A stretch of 64,000 nt of DNA from Scilla litardierei (GCA_030789695.1 CM061132.1:155106817-155170816), one strand, 5' to 3'. Positions 33,723 to 44,562 are shown, counted from the first letter of the stretch. Numbers and translations are program-made. The notes: generated by a model from the sequence alone, not told the origin.

Positions 33723-33760
33723 CCGAAAATCATCCCACGAAGCAGAAAACCACACCAGCA

Positions 33761-35397
33761 ATGGCACGAGCCAGCAATGGAAGGAAGCGCATGCCCCCCA
33801 TCCCGGAGGAGGGGAATGGCGCGTCGAACGGCAACCCCGAGGACGTACCCGTCGGCGACCACCCTACCCTCTCAACCGAGAAGACCGGCGGCTCAGAACT
33901 GGCCACGCAAGGACAGCTCCGCGCCCTAGCTCAGGAGACCAACGCAAGCCTCCAGACGTTGGTCGCGACGGTGCAGCAGCTCGTTGGCCCTGCGCCGCCC
34001 AACGGAGGCACGTTGGACGATAGCCATCGATGGACAGGGGGTCCCCCGCACTTGCGGTCTGCCGTGGTCGACGACCACGGGGCCCAGAAACCGAACACGG
34101 AGCGTCGGTACACGCTGTCCAGCTCTCGTCAGGCGAGGTCACGCGCCTCCTCGCCCTATCGTGAAAGGAGCCGAAGAGAGGCCGAAGGGACGAACGGCGA
34201 ATCGATGACGGCATCGTCTCGTCGATCACGGTCGTCCCGCCGCAGGAGAAGCGAACGACACCACTCAAGAGACCGATCACGGCGGAGCAGGAGCTCCCGC
34301 AGGAGGAGTCGGGAGCGTCGGATCAGCCCGACCCCCAGCGTGGCGAAGGCTGCGGAGCCAGCCCCGCCGGCGCCGGTGCTACCTCCACCCCCGCTCGAGC
34401 CGGAAGCAGGCAAATACCTCATCCCTGGAGGCATCCACGGGGACCGGTGTCCCTTATCACGGAGAATAACCGACGCCCGGGTCCCCTCTCGATTCAGGAT
34501 CCCGGTGCTGGGAAAGTACGACGGAATAGGAGACCCGGCACACCACGTGATGGACTACGAGGGGGACATGGCCTTCCAGGGAGCTGACGATGACCTGCTT
34601 TGACGAGGCTTCTATTCTACTCTCAGGGGAGCGGCGAGGATCTGGTACCACAGCCTGCCCGGCCGCTCCATCGACAGTTTCGAGCAACTCGCCCAGTTGT
34701 TCTGCAAACAGTTCATGGCAGGGAGACTGATCAAACCTGGTGCTGAACATCTGTTCAACATAGTGCAAGGCCCGGCCGAGCCACTCCGACAGTTCATGCG
34801 CCGCTTCAATGCGGAAAGGCTAAACGTGAACAACCCACCCGACCTGGTGGTCCAGACGGCTCTTAAGAAAGGGCTTCGCCACAGGGGCCTCAAGAAGTCC
34901 CTACACAACGACCCCCCCCAAAGGACCTCCCCGGGATCATGGCAAGGGCCGAACGCTTCATGCTGACTGAGGAGGCCTTGGCCGAGGATGCAGGAAAAAC
35001 CGCTCGAGGGACCAAGCGTGGCGACGGCGGACGAGCTAGCCCCGAAGGGTACCGGACCGAGAAGAGGCAGAGGAACAGGCAGCGGGGAGAAAGCGCGAGG
35101 GACACAACCCCAGACGCCATTCTCGCCCAAGTACAGAAGGAAGAGCGAGCTGATCGCCCCCCACCGAAAGCTAAAAGAGGCGGGAAGAACCGGGAGAAGT
35201 ACTGTAAGTACCATAAGGACGATGGTCATGACACGGAAGATTGCTGGCATTTGAAGAAGGACATTGAGAAGCTGATGAGCCGAGGGCACGCCAGGAATCA
35301 GGCCGACGAGCCGGCCCACGGAGAAGGGACCTCCACGCAGCCAGACAAGGGGAAGAAGATCAACACCATCCAAGGCCCCCTCCGCATCATAGAGTGA
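33761..35397 (+). pseudogene. Element C gag
   Basis: The ATG at 33761 (MARASNGRKRMPP) is the likely start; the frame is also open upstream without an ATG. Order: a charged N-terminus with an Arg/Ser-rich tract (about 34190-34320); the retrotransposon gag core from about 34540 (GFYSTLRGAARIWYHSLPGR, FEQLAQLFCKQF, FMRRFNAE); a basic linker; and the Tat-type zinc motif YCKYHKDDGHDTEDCWHL near 35200. An in-frame TGA lies at 34601-34603, and the frame shifts at a run of eight C at 34912-34919. The C-terminal part is open to TGA at 35395-35397. Its role would be RNA packaging and particle formation. As it stands it cannot give a full product. Confidence 0.88.
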
Positions 35398-35630
35398 GCA
35401 GGCAACGTCTCTCCCCCCGGTGGCAGCCTAGTATGAGGGAGTTATCTAGTTTTACATCCCTCTGTCTAGCTTCATTTCCTTTTTTCCATTTCCTCCAAAT
35501 GTACCGGTCCGACAGGACTCTTGAGAGTACAAACACATTCCTTTTATTGTCTTTATTTAAAATCCCGACGGAGTTGACATATCACTAATAACACAAAAGG
35601 CTGGGGACTGCCGCCTCACTGGAGGAGGAA

Positions 35631-36231
35631 GAGGAGCTTTGCCCTCGACGACCGACTCCAGTGCCCATAAGTCTGAGGGAGACTCCCCTAGCAGGCGCGA
35701 ACGCCGACCGGTCCTAAGTCGAGGAGCCTTGCCCTCGCCGACCGACTCCAGTGCTCATAAGTCCGGGGGCGATCCCCCCCAGCAGGCACGGACGCCGACC
35801 GGTCCTAAGCCGAGGAGCTTTGCCCTCGCCGACCGACTCCAGTGCTCATAAGTCCGGGGGCGATCCCCCCAGCAGGCACGGACGCCGACCGGTCCTAAGC
35901 CGAGGAGCTTTGCCCTCGCCGACCGACTCCAGAGCTCATAAGTCTGGGGGCGATTCCCCCAGCAGGCACAGACGCCGACCGGTCCTAAGCCGAGGAGCTT
36001 TGCCCTCGCCGACCGACTCCAGAGCTCATAAGTCTGGGGGCAATTCCCCCAGCAGGCACCGACGCCGACCGGTCCTAAGCCGAGGAGCTTTGCCCTCGCC
36101 GACCGACACCAGCGCTCATAAGTCTGGGGGCAATTCCCCCAGCAGGCACGGACGCCGGCCTGTCCTAAGCCGAGGAGCTCTGCCCTCGCTGACCGACCCC
36201 TGCGCCCATAAGTCTGGGGAGAATCCCCAAC
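35631..36231. repeat. Seven-unit 90-bp tandem array in element C
   Basis: Units begin GAGGAGCTTTGCCCTCG at 35631, 35721, 35812, 35902, 35992, 36082 and 36172. Each contains a hairpin of the type CTGGGGGCGATTCCCCCAG. Because the unit is 30 codons and lacks stops, frames stay open on both strands (plus 35751-36458, minus 35755-36246). This is a by-product of the array, not evidence for a protein. The array lies exactly between the 3' ends of gag and the antisense gene. Confidence 0.95.
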
Positions 36232-36620
36232 GCCAGTTTCGTCCATTCACAAGCCAAGAACAAGGCGACAACGCAAAGTACACAAGAATTCCAAGTAAGT
36301 CGATTTCGTTTATAATAGTTAACCAGAGTACAAAAATGCGTCTTATTTACAGGGGATCAAGGCGAAGGGAACACCCTACAAACAATCTACTCACGACGAA
36401 TGACAGAGTTCATCACCAACAGAAGCTAGATCGACGCCGACAAAGCAAAATTGGTTGACAAAAGACCCAAAGTAGGTGACCCAAGCTAGCGGCCATGCAA
36501 CCAGCAATTATTGGCCGCGGGGCTGAAGGAGATAGCGGGGGCCAGGGATCCATTTCAAGTAGACTTCCCCAAAGCGAAGCGGATGCTAAAAAATTTGAGG
36601 ATAAAGCCGGGAGGGGCAGC

Positions 36621-38772
36621 TCAGTGAGCCCGAGCTCGAGAGGACACATCCTCGGGCACTTCGCCCTGCTCGGAGCGAGGGGACTCGACTGGCGGAGGGG
36701 CTTGCCGGACACGCTCTGCGCATTCCCGGAAGGAGGACTGGACGACTTCGACGATCCGAGGGGTGATGATGTCTACATACTTACCGAAGGCCTCCCTGAG
36801 GACCTCGAAGATCTTCTTCCCCAGGGTCTCGACAACGCCCTTCTCCACCTCTTCCGCAAGCCGCATTACCTGACGCCGGTCCGACAGTTCCCTCTGAAGC
36901 TCCTCCCTCTCCAGGCGGAACGACTCCGCCGCTTCCTCAGCCGACTGATGAGCATCCTCCAGCTTTCCCTCGAGGTCACCCACTTGTCCCTCCAACGCAG
37001 CCACACGGAGGGTGAGGCGCTGAGACTCCATCTGAGCCTCCGTCATGGCCACCTCGGCCGCCCCGGCCCGCTCCTGATCCTTCATGGTGGTCTCCTCCAG
37101 CTTCCTCAAGAGGATGGCTCGCCGCTGCAGTTCCACGGCAAGCGTCGACCCCTGGAAAACGGGACATAAGCTAAGAAGGGTGTGAAGGGAAAGAAAGGAC
37201 TGCGAGAGGGCCGAACCTGTTGAAGGGCCCAAACCAAAGAATCCGACACCTTGTCGGCGGGAATCTTCTCGAGGGTGATGCGGTCCCGGGGGAAGACAGT
37301 GCTCTCGGCCACCTGCTGGGCCAGGGCTCGGTCGACGAACACCGAACTCCCGGGGCAACATCGAGGGAAGCCATATGGCCCGCCAATAGCGCTCCGATTC
37401 CCGGGGACGGAGGCGGGGACGCTGCGATGGGGGTGGACGTCAGAGTCACCTGAAGACCCCCGGTGGTGTCGGCATGAGGCACAGAACTGGCCGGGCTGGG
37501 GGACTCCGCACCCTCCTTCCTCTTCTTCCCTCCGTGAGGCTCCACAAGCGCCAGAGGAGAGCGCTTCCGCCTGGCCCCGTCCCCACTCTCGAGGACGGGA
37601 GGGGACGCCCCGAGGGCGGGGGGGACTACACCGGACCCGCCATCAGCCCCTGCCACTCGGGCTGGTGGGGCGGATCCGGCTTTTACTACGCCCTCGGGGA
37701 GGGGATCGCCAGAAGAGGAGGCAGGAGGCACGGCAACTACCTTGCCCACTGAGGGCTCGGCTCGGCGCACCTCCTCCTCAACAGTCCGTCGAGGCGCCCT
37801 TCCGGAGGTACTGCCTCGGCTCCGAGCAGCTCCACGACGGATCAGCTCATCAACGTCACGAACAAACTCGCGGCCTGACATCCCTACAAAGGAAACCGAA
37901 ATCAGGATGAGTCACAGGGCAGTCCGAGGAAGAAAAAGCGACCTACCCGGGGACCACAAGATGGCCTTCAGGAGTAGGTCGTCCAACAAAGAGCAGATGG
38001 ACTTCGATTCCAAAGGAAGAGCCGACAGCGTCGCGGCGGCTGTCTGGTCAGCGTCGGAAAGGGCCAACGGTGAGCAAGGCTGGACGGACGCGCCCCAGCC
38101 TGTCAGGATCTGGGCATCACCCAAAAAGACCACAAAGACATAATCCGAGCTCCAATCCCCCGACCAGCGGGGAAGCCCTATCAGACATTCCCTCCTTGAA
38201 CGGGCACGGAGGTGCAGCCATGACCCCGGCCCGACCACCTGGATCTGATAAAAGTGGAAAAGAACGGGGAGAGACGGCTCTAGACCGTGGATGCAACAGA
38301 GCGTTACGAAGCCCGTCAGTACCGCGATCGAACACGGGGTGAACTGACACAGGGACACCGTGAGATGTTCCATGACCTGGATGAAAAAAGGATGGAGCGG
38401 GAAGCGAAGACCCAGGCGGAACATCTCGACGTAGGCGCCGACCTCATTGCTCCTCGGAAGGCAAATCCGCTCGTCGACAAATGGAACTCGAACCTCGTAT
38501 GGGAAGCAGAGATATCTTTCCCGGATCTCCGCGGCCACCGAAGGAGGAGTCCTCGACTGAGTACGGAGGACGACCGGGGGCACATTAAGCCGCACGGCAG
38601 CCGACGCAACATCGTCACGGGCGTAGTCTGGAAAAAGTTTCCCCTTCCCCTTGTCTTGAAGAGAACGACTCCTGGCGGGGGAACCTGACTCCCCTAGCCG
38701 GGGTTCGCCCCGCCCGGACTCCGGAGGACCCCTCGTCCTCCGGCCAGAACCGCCTATCCTAAGAGCAGCCAT
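36621..38772 (-). pseudogene. Antisense gene of element C: three exons (38772-37947, 37883-37217, 37151-36621)
   Basis: Exon 1 begins MAALRIGGSGRR and carries the putative gypsy-type transposon domain (YLCFPYEVRVPF, EVGAYVEMFRLGLRFPLHPF, VSLCQFTPCSIAVL, YVFVVFLGDAQILTGW). Intron 1 (37946-37884, 63 nt, GTAGGT...TTTGTAG, phase 1) leads into a Gly-Met junction and a Pro/Ser/Lys-rich middle part. Intron 2 (37216-37152, 65 nt, GTTCGG...TTTCCAG, phase 0) leads into a C-terminal coiled coil (ELQRRAILLRKLEE to about FGKYVDII) and an acidic tail ending at 36621-36623. A one-base frameshift near 37348 is the only break seen. A minus-strand TATA-like ATATAAGAT lies at 38923-38915. The function is unknown. 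The domains suggest a protein-interaction or DNA-associated protein encoded against the genomic RNA. Confidence 0.8.
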
Positions 38773-39377
38773 AAGATGAAAGCAGGAGAGGAATTACCTA
38801 TTTTCAACTAGTTTGGAGAGGGCAAAGAAGCGAAGGCGACGGGGAACTCCGAGTTGCTGAAGGCTTTGAATACCGAGAGGAGCAAGGGAGAAGTGGAAAT
38901 CAACACAACTGGGGATCTTATATGCCAGGGGAGAATTCGAAGCGCCTGACAAGAACTCGTGGTGAGGCCCGAAGAGTCGGCGACGTTCCGAATTTGGCGC
39001 CAGTCGAAGTCCAATCGATCCGCCTCATCATGACCTGCATTTATGACCTCGCCTCGATTGAAGCGCCGCTCGGAATCCCAGGAGACACAACGGGCGATCT
39101 GAGCGAGCCGAGGCTGATCGACCCCACCAATGGCGGCTCACGAACCCTTCGGCTTTTCAAACTTAAGGCGACTCCGCGAGCGGCGGTGATAAGCTTGCCG
39201 CTACACGTGGCAGCATCTGAAGGCCGACGGCACTTCGGGACCCGCACCTCAAAAATATCGAACGGGCCAACTCATGATGACGACTAATAAATGAGTCGGC
39301 ATCGACTGGCGAGCTCGTCAAAATCAACAGAGGTCACATCGGCCGAGCCGAACCGGCCGAGGCCGATCAACCCGACC
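38773..39377. other. Region upstream of the antisense gene in element C
   Basis: It holds the likely promoter of the antisense gene (minus-strand GCATATAAGATCC, about 145 nt before its ATG), similar to CATATAGGAT at about 47066 in element F, which is 77 nt before that copy's ATG. The rest up to the polypurine tract shows no coding features. Confidence 0.5.
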
Positions 39378-39389
39378 GATGGGGGCAAT

Positions 39390-40352
39390 TGTTACGCCTA
39401 TTTGACCAAGGCCCATAAAGCACGGGCCCAAGAGCCCGACTACTGGTCAAAAGCCCATCTGCGTCCTCAAAGCCCATTCGACAAAGGCCCTACAAGGGAC
39501 CTTCTCGAACGTCGATCCGACCCAGCCCCAATAACCCGTTGGTCGCTCGCCCACTCCTGCGAAAACCACTCCCCCGGACGCGCGACCACTAAATAGCGGT
39601 AATGGGGAGGTGCTGGCATGGCGGAGAGAGCGGCAGCGAGGGGGGACTGATGGGGCATGATCAATGGCGGGCGTGGGACGTGGGCCGGAGGCAATCAAGC
39701 GGGAGCTCTATAAAAGGGCCAGGAAGACGACGAAGAAAGGGACCGCATCTCAGGTAACAAAACCTAAGGTACTCCATCAACGACCTCGTTCCCCCAATTC
39801 ATCTCCTTCCTCCCCCGCTCGCGCTGAGAGACGCCGTTACGATCTCCTCACGAGTCGGACCGTCTCCGCCGGGCCTCCTTTCTCAGATCTCTATCTGACT
39901 TAGGCATCGGAGGGGATTTGGCCGGAACCAAGGTCCGGCCCCCTGACGAGCGTTCTCGTCTGCGCAGGTGGACATCAGATCAACGGGCCGAGGCTACCCC
40001 TCGCCCCTCTCCGACCACTCGATCAACCGGACAGTGAGGCTTCCCCTCACCGTCAGCCTGCCGTGGCCGAGCACGTCCTACCGAGGCCGAGCGTCCTAAT
40101 CGGGTCCGAGACTCTCCCTCGCCAACCCGTCGGCCGTGCATCTACCCAGGCGACTGAGGCTACCCCTCGTCCCCCTTCCAGCCGAGGCCGAGCACACCTG
40201 TCCGAGGCCGAGCGTCTCAACCAGGGCCGAGGCTTCCCCTCGCCCCTTCTGCACCGATTCGAAGCCCCCGAGGGACCCAAAGCGGGCCCCTTGACCATGT
40301 TGACCGGGTTCTCCACGGTCAACGCTCTGCAGTGAGAAAACACTCTGAAACA
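39390..40352 (+). repeat. 3' LTR of element C, preceded by polypurine tract
   Basis: 963 bp, same ends as the 5' LTR. The polypurine tract GATGGGGGCAAT occupies 39378-39389. About 13 substitutions separate it from 32740-33702, nearly all transitions, for example at the positions matching 32758 and 33312-33314. Confidence 0.97.
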
Positions 40353-43067
40353 ACGCTGATCAACACTCTTACCATTTAAGTCTTTGTCGAGAGATGTAGA
40401 TGTACTCATTGGAGTACGTTTTTCTGCAGAAATTTCTAAACCAAAACGCTTGATGAGTTCTTTAGAGTACTTGCTTTGGTGAATGAAGATTCCTTCCTTT
40501 AATTTTTTGATTTGAAGACCGAGGAAGTAATTGAGTTCACCCATGTGACTCATCTCAAATTCTTTCTGCATAATCTTAGAAAAATCTTGACAAAGAGATT
40601 CATTAGTAGAACCAAAAATAATATCATCAACGTATATTTGAATAATGATTATGTCAGATTTAATATTTTTAATAAAAAGAGTGGAATCTATTTTACCAAT
40701 ATTATAACCAGAATTTAAAAGATAGCTTTTAAGTCTTTCATACCAAGCACGAGGTGCTTGTTTGAGACCATAAAGAGCTTTCTTTAATTTGAAAACATGA
40801 TTTTCAAAATTTTCATGATGAAAACCAGGAGGTTGTTCAACATAAACTTCCTCCTTAAGAAATCCATTTAAAAAAGCACTTTTGACATCCATTTGAAATA
40901 ATTTAAAATCTTTAAAACATGCAAATGATAACAGCATGCGAATGGACTCAAGACGAGCAACTGGTGCATAGGTTTCATCATAATCAATACCTTCTTCTTG
41001 ATTATAACCTTGTGCAACCAATCGTGCCTTGTTTCTAATTACCTGACCAGATTCATCCAATTTATTTTTGAATACCCACTTGGTACCAATAGTTGAATGA
41101 TCTGTTGGTCTGGGAACTAATTCCCAAACATCATTTCGTTGAAATTGATTAAGTTCTTCCTGCATAGCGATAATCCATGAACTGTCTTCACATGCATCTT
41201 TGATGTTCTTTGGTTCGATGGATGAAAGGAAAGCATAATGTGCCATTTGTTCAATTTGACGACGAGTTCTAACTCCATCTGTAATATCTCCAATGATTAA
41301 TTCTGATGGATGATTTGGAACTTGTGCAAAAGCCTTGGGAAGATCTGTATTATCTGAAATAGACTCAACAGAATGATTAGTAGCATCAATTTCATCAAGT
41401 TTGATATTATCTAAAGAATTAGATACAGGTAATATATTCTCTTCATCATCAATGATGGGAGAATTAGATGAGGGATTCTCATCAAATGTGACATGTAGTG
41501 ATTCTTCAACTGTTGAAGTTCTTTTGTTATATACTCTGTAGGCTTTGCTACGTATTGAGTATCCAACAAAAATACCTTCATCAGATTTCGAATCAAATTT
41601 ATCAAGTGCATCTTTAGTATTAAGAATAAAACATTTACATCCAAACACTTTAAAATATGATACACGTGGAATACGATCAAAGAATAATTCAAAACAAGTT
41701 TTATTAAGTAATGGCCTTATGAGAATTTTATTCATAATGTAACATGCAGTTGCGACAGCTTCAGCCCAAAAATATTTCGGTAAATTACTATCACAAAGCA
41801 TTGTTCTTGCACATTCTTGTAAAGTTCTATTTTTCCTTTCAACTACTCCATTATGAGGAGGAGCACGAGAAAAATAAAAATTGTGAGTAATGCCATTTTC
41901 ATTACAAAACTTGGTAAATGATTCATTTTCAAATTCTCCTCCATGATCACTACAAATAGTGACAATGTTAGAAGATTTGATTTTTTGTATCTTTTTACAA
42001 AATATTGAAAATTCTTCAAATGCATCATTCTTGTTTTGTAAGAATATAACCCAAGTATATCTTGAATAATCATCAACAATGACAAATGCATATCTACTTC
42101 TATTTAAAGAAGCTACTCTAGAAGGACCAAACAAATCTAAATGTAAGAGTTCTAATGGTCTCTTTGTTGAGATAACATCCTTTGATTTAAAAGAAGATTT
42201 GTGCATTTTTCCTTGTTGACAAGCATCACAAAAATGTTTGTGTTTGAAAGAAATATTTGGCATTCCATTTACTAATTTGTGTTATGAAATGTGTGCTAGA
42301 TTTTTGAAATTAGTGTGTCCAAAACGTTTATGTCATAAAAGTGTATCATCAGATGTAATTATTAAACAATGATTATTTGTGGTAACAGACATGCATAAGA
42401 TATAAATATTATTTTTACGCTTACCACGAAACAAAACAGATGACATATCAGAATCATAAATAATGCAATCATTTTGTTCAAAAACTATTTTGTAATTTTT
42501 ATCGCATAACTGACTAATGGAAAGTAAATTATGTTTCAAACCGTCAACCAGGTGAACATTCTCAATGATAGGCTGATTTGTATTGCCAACTGTTCCAGTG
42601 CCTATGATTTTTCCTTTCTTGTTGTCACCAAAGGTAACTGTGCCTCCTTGTTTGTACTTGACGTTTGAAAGTAGTTTGACATTTCCTGTCATATGTTTTG
42701 AACATCCACTATCCAAAATCCATCTTTCTTTCCTAGGTACCTGAAAGATAAAACATTAAGCATTGGTACCCCTTTTTGAGGGTCCTTGGGATTAGATTTT
42801 TGGAAGCCAAACCCAAGTGGAATTTGGCTTTTTAATATAATCATTAGAATGAACTATAGCATGTATATAATGAGAAATATAATCATTTCTATCTTCTAAG
42901 CATGAATTCTTAGGAACCCATATACAAATTGTAGTAGGTTTCCTAGAAGATGGTTTTGAAATGTTAAAAACATTTCTTTGTGAAGAAGAAGTAGGAATGT
43001 TTACTTTCTTTGTGTAAATAAATGCGTGATTCTTCTTTTGAGGTTTAATAAAGTAGTTATTCCACAA
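40353..43067 (-). pseudogene. Element E pol, 5' part (protease, integrase, RT)
   Basis: Protease motif DSGCSKHMTG at about 42715-42685. GAG-pre-integrase (HNLLSISQLCDKNYKI) follows. Two in-frame stops lie between about 42335 and 42264. Integrase has a CDACQQGK finger and core residues in [19 protein letters not shown] and [16 protein letters not shown] spans [15 protein letters not shown] to [10 protein letters not shown] (catalytic Asp pair codons within 40623-40634) and [18 protein letters not shown]. The frame is cut at 40353-40357 by element C and continues at 32739. The open frame that appears to run on to 40053 ends in LTR sequence of C and is an artefact. Upstream of the protease (43067-42792) the reading has shifted relative to gag. 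Confidence 0.92.
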
Positions 43068-44539
43068 GAAGAAGAAGTGTTACAAGATTTGGGTGCATCC
43101 TTATGAGAATATCCCAGACCTTGTCTATGATTTGCAGGATATTGTATTTTTAGTAAATCATCAAGATTAGTCTTTCCTTTATTAAATTTATTAATATTGG
43201 AAGACATCTCGTCATATTTCGTCTTTAGTGATGAAATATTTTTATCCATTTCGGATATTTGAGTATGTAGTTCTATATTCTTAGTTTTGAGAATATCATT
43301 CTCTTTACTAAGATTTAAATTTTGAGAAGATGTATTCTCAATAGGTGTAGTGTTCTTAGAAGAAGATAATTCTTGATATTTAATAAGAAGATCATCATTA
43401 TTCTGTTTCAAAGATTTATGTTGATTATTCAATTTTTTGAAACGAGAATAGAGATCTTTTAATGCATCAAGTAATTCTTCGTTATTAAAAGAACTTACCT
43501 CATCTTCATCTTCTTGTGCCATAAAGCACATGTTAGCACTTTCATTTAGATCATCATCTTCATCATCTGAAGAATCATCCCATGTTGCTGCAAATGCCCT
43601 TTTCATTTTGTCAAACCTCCTTTCTCTTCTGGATTGATCATTATTGGAAGTTTTGAACTTTGCTTTGAGAAGAGGACAGTCTTTCTTCATATGTCCTGGT
43701 TTATTGCAATTAAAGCAAATAGAAGAATCAGTATTCTTAGATTTAAAATTATCATACTTACCTTTCTGAAAGAATTTTCTGAAGTTTTTGGCAAAAAATG
43801 CCATATCATCATCTGAATCTTCATTATCTGATGTTGCGTTGAAGGCAAGTACTTTCTTCTTTTGATCTGATTCTTCTTTCTCATCTTGAAGTGTAACTTC
43901 ATGGGCCATTAAGTTACCAATAAGATTTTTCAAAGATAATGTGGAAAGATCATTGGCTTCCTCAATAGCGGTGATCTTTGGACGCCATACTGGGGTTAAA
44001 GCTTTAAGAATTTTGTGAACCTGTTCAAGAGAAGTGTAAGTTTTTCCAAGAGCATTCAAAGAATTTATAATATTAGTAAACCTGGTGTTCATTTCTCCAA
44101 TTGTCTCTTGGTCCTTCATCTTGAACAACTCGAATTTGTGAACCAAAACGGAAATCTTGGTTTCCTTCACTTTACTGGTTCCTTCATGAGTTACCTCAAG
44201 TATATGCCAAATCTCCTTAGCACTTTTGGCCTGAGATACTCGATTAAACTCATGTTTATCCATAGCACAAAATAAGGCATTCATCGCCTTTGAGTTGTTG
44301 GTTTTTGCAGTTTTGTCGTTGGTGGTCCAATCAGCAACAGGAGTTGTTGGCTTTTCGTATCCTAACTCTACGATGTCCCAAACTTCATAAATCATACTTT
44401 GGAAATGAATCTCCATTCGTATTTTCCAATATGAGTAATTTGAACCATCAAATAGAGGAGGACGAGTTTGAGAGTGCCCTTCAGGATGCTGATTGTAGTT
44501 GTGTGAAACTGCGTTCATGTTTGAGGAACTTACTACCAT
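43001..44539 (-). CDS. Element E gag (SIRE/Maximus type)
   Basis: 512 residues from the ATG at 44537-44539. N-terminal copia gag domain (RPPLFDGSNYSYWKIRME, then KSAKEIWHILEVTHEGTSKV and FTNIINSLNALGK), CCHC zinc knuckle CFNCNKPGHMKKDC at residues 275-288, an acidic patch WDDSSDDEDDDLNES, and a long C-terminal coiled coil (FKKLNNQHKSLKQNNDD). The conserved parts are intact, but the last roughly 20 residues are in a shifted frame, and pol-proximal sequence continues in another frame from 43067. The product would form the virus-like particle and bind RNA. The start lies only a few bases after the primer-binding site, as in relatives. Confidence 0.88.
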   Translation of the reverse strand: MVVSSSNMNAVSHNYNQHPEGHSQTRPPLFDGSNYSYWKIRMEIHFQSMIYEVWDIVELGYEKPTTPVADWTTNDKTAKTNNSKAMNALFCAMDKHEFNRVSQAKSAKEIWHILEVTHEGTSKVKETKISVLVHKFELFKMKDQETIGEMNTRFTNIINSLNALGKTYTSLEQVHKILKALTPVWRPKITAIEEANDLSTLSLKNLIGNLMAHEVTLQDEKEESDQKKKVLAFNATSDNEDSDDDMAFFAKNFRKFFQKGKYDNFKSKNTDSSICFNCNKPGHMKKDCPLLKAKFKTSNNDQSRRERRFDKMKRAFAATWDDSSDDEDDDLNESANMCFMAQEDEDEVSSFNNEELLDALKDLYSRFKKLNNQHKSLKQNNDDLLIKYQELSSSKNTTPIENTSSQNLNLSKENDILKTKNIELHTQISEMDKNISSLKTKYDEMSSNINKFNKGKTNLDDLLKIQYPANHRQGLGYSHKDAPKSCNTSSSCGITTLLNLKRRITHLFTQRK

Positions 44540-44544
44540 CTTAA

Positions 44545-44560
44545 CCTTGCTCTGATACCA
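44545..44560 (-). other. Primer-binding site of element E
   Basis: The minus strand reads TGGTATCAGAGCAAGG, complementary to the 3' end of initiator tRNA-Met, two bases inside the 5' LTR. Confidence 0.95.
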
Positions 44561-44562
44561 AT

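Larger units (their letters stand above)
32740..40352 (+). mobile_element. Element C: pol-less Tat-like Ty3/gypsy element with an antisense gene
   Basis: 7,613 bp, flanked by target duplication ACGCT (32735-32739 and 40353-40357). It consists of two 963-bp LTRs, a primer-binding site, gag on plus, a seven-unit 90-bp tandem array, a spliced antisense gene on minus and a polypurine tract. No protease, RT, RNase H or integrase sequence was found, so it must be moved by another element. The LTRs differ at about 13 sites by eye (about 1.3 percent), so it is young and necessarily younger than its host element E. The layout matches Tat-lineage gypsy elements, which are known to carry extra antisense ORFs. 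Confidence 0.95.

Noticed and set aside
33716..33760. Upstream non-ATG extension of the C gag frame
   Set aside because: There is no ATG there, and it overlaps the end of the primer-binding site. The ATG at 33761 is the better start.
34156..34434. Minus-strand Arg/Leu-rich frames across gag of C, and similar shadows along the other coding stretches
   Set aside because: They mirror the Arg/Ser-rich coding strand of gag and carry no independent features.
35751..36458. 235-residue repeat protein on plus
   Set aside because: It is translated from the 90-bp array, has no ATG-led conserved part, and the minus strand is open as well. It is better explained as a by-product of a stop-free unit.
40053..40352. 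C-terminal 100 residues of the long minus-strand pol frame of E
   Set aside because: This part is translated from the 3' LTR of element C. The true pol frame leaves at 40353-40357 (target duplication) and resumes at 32739.
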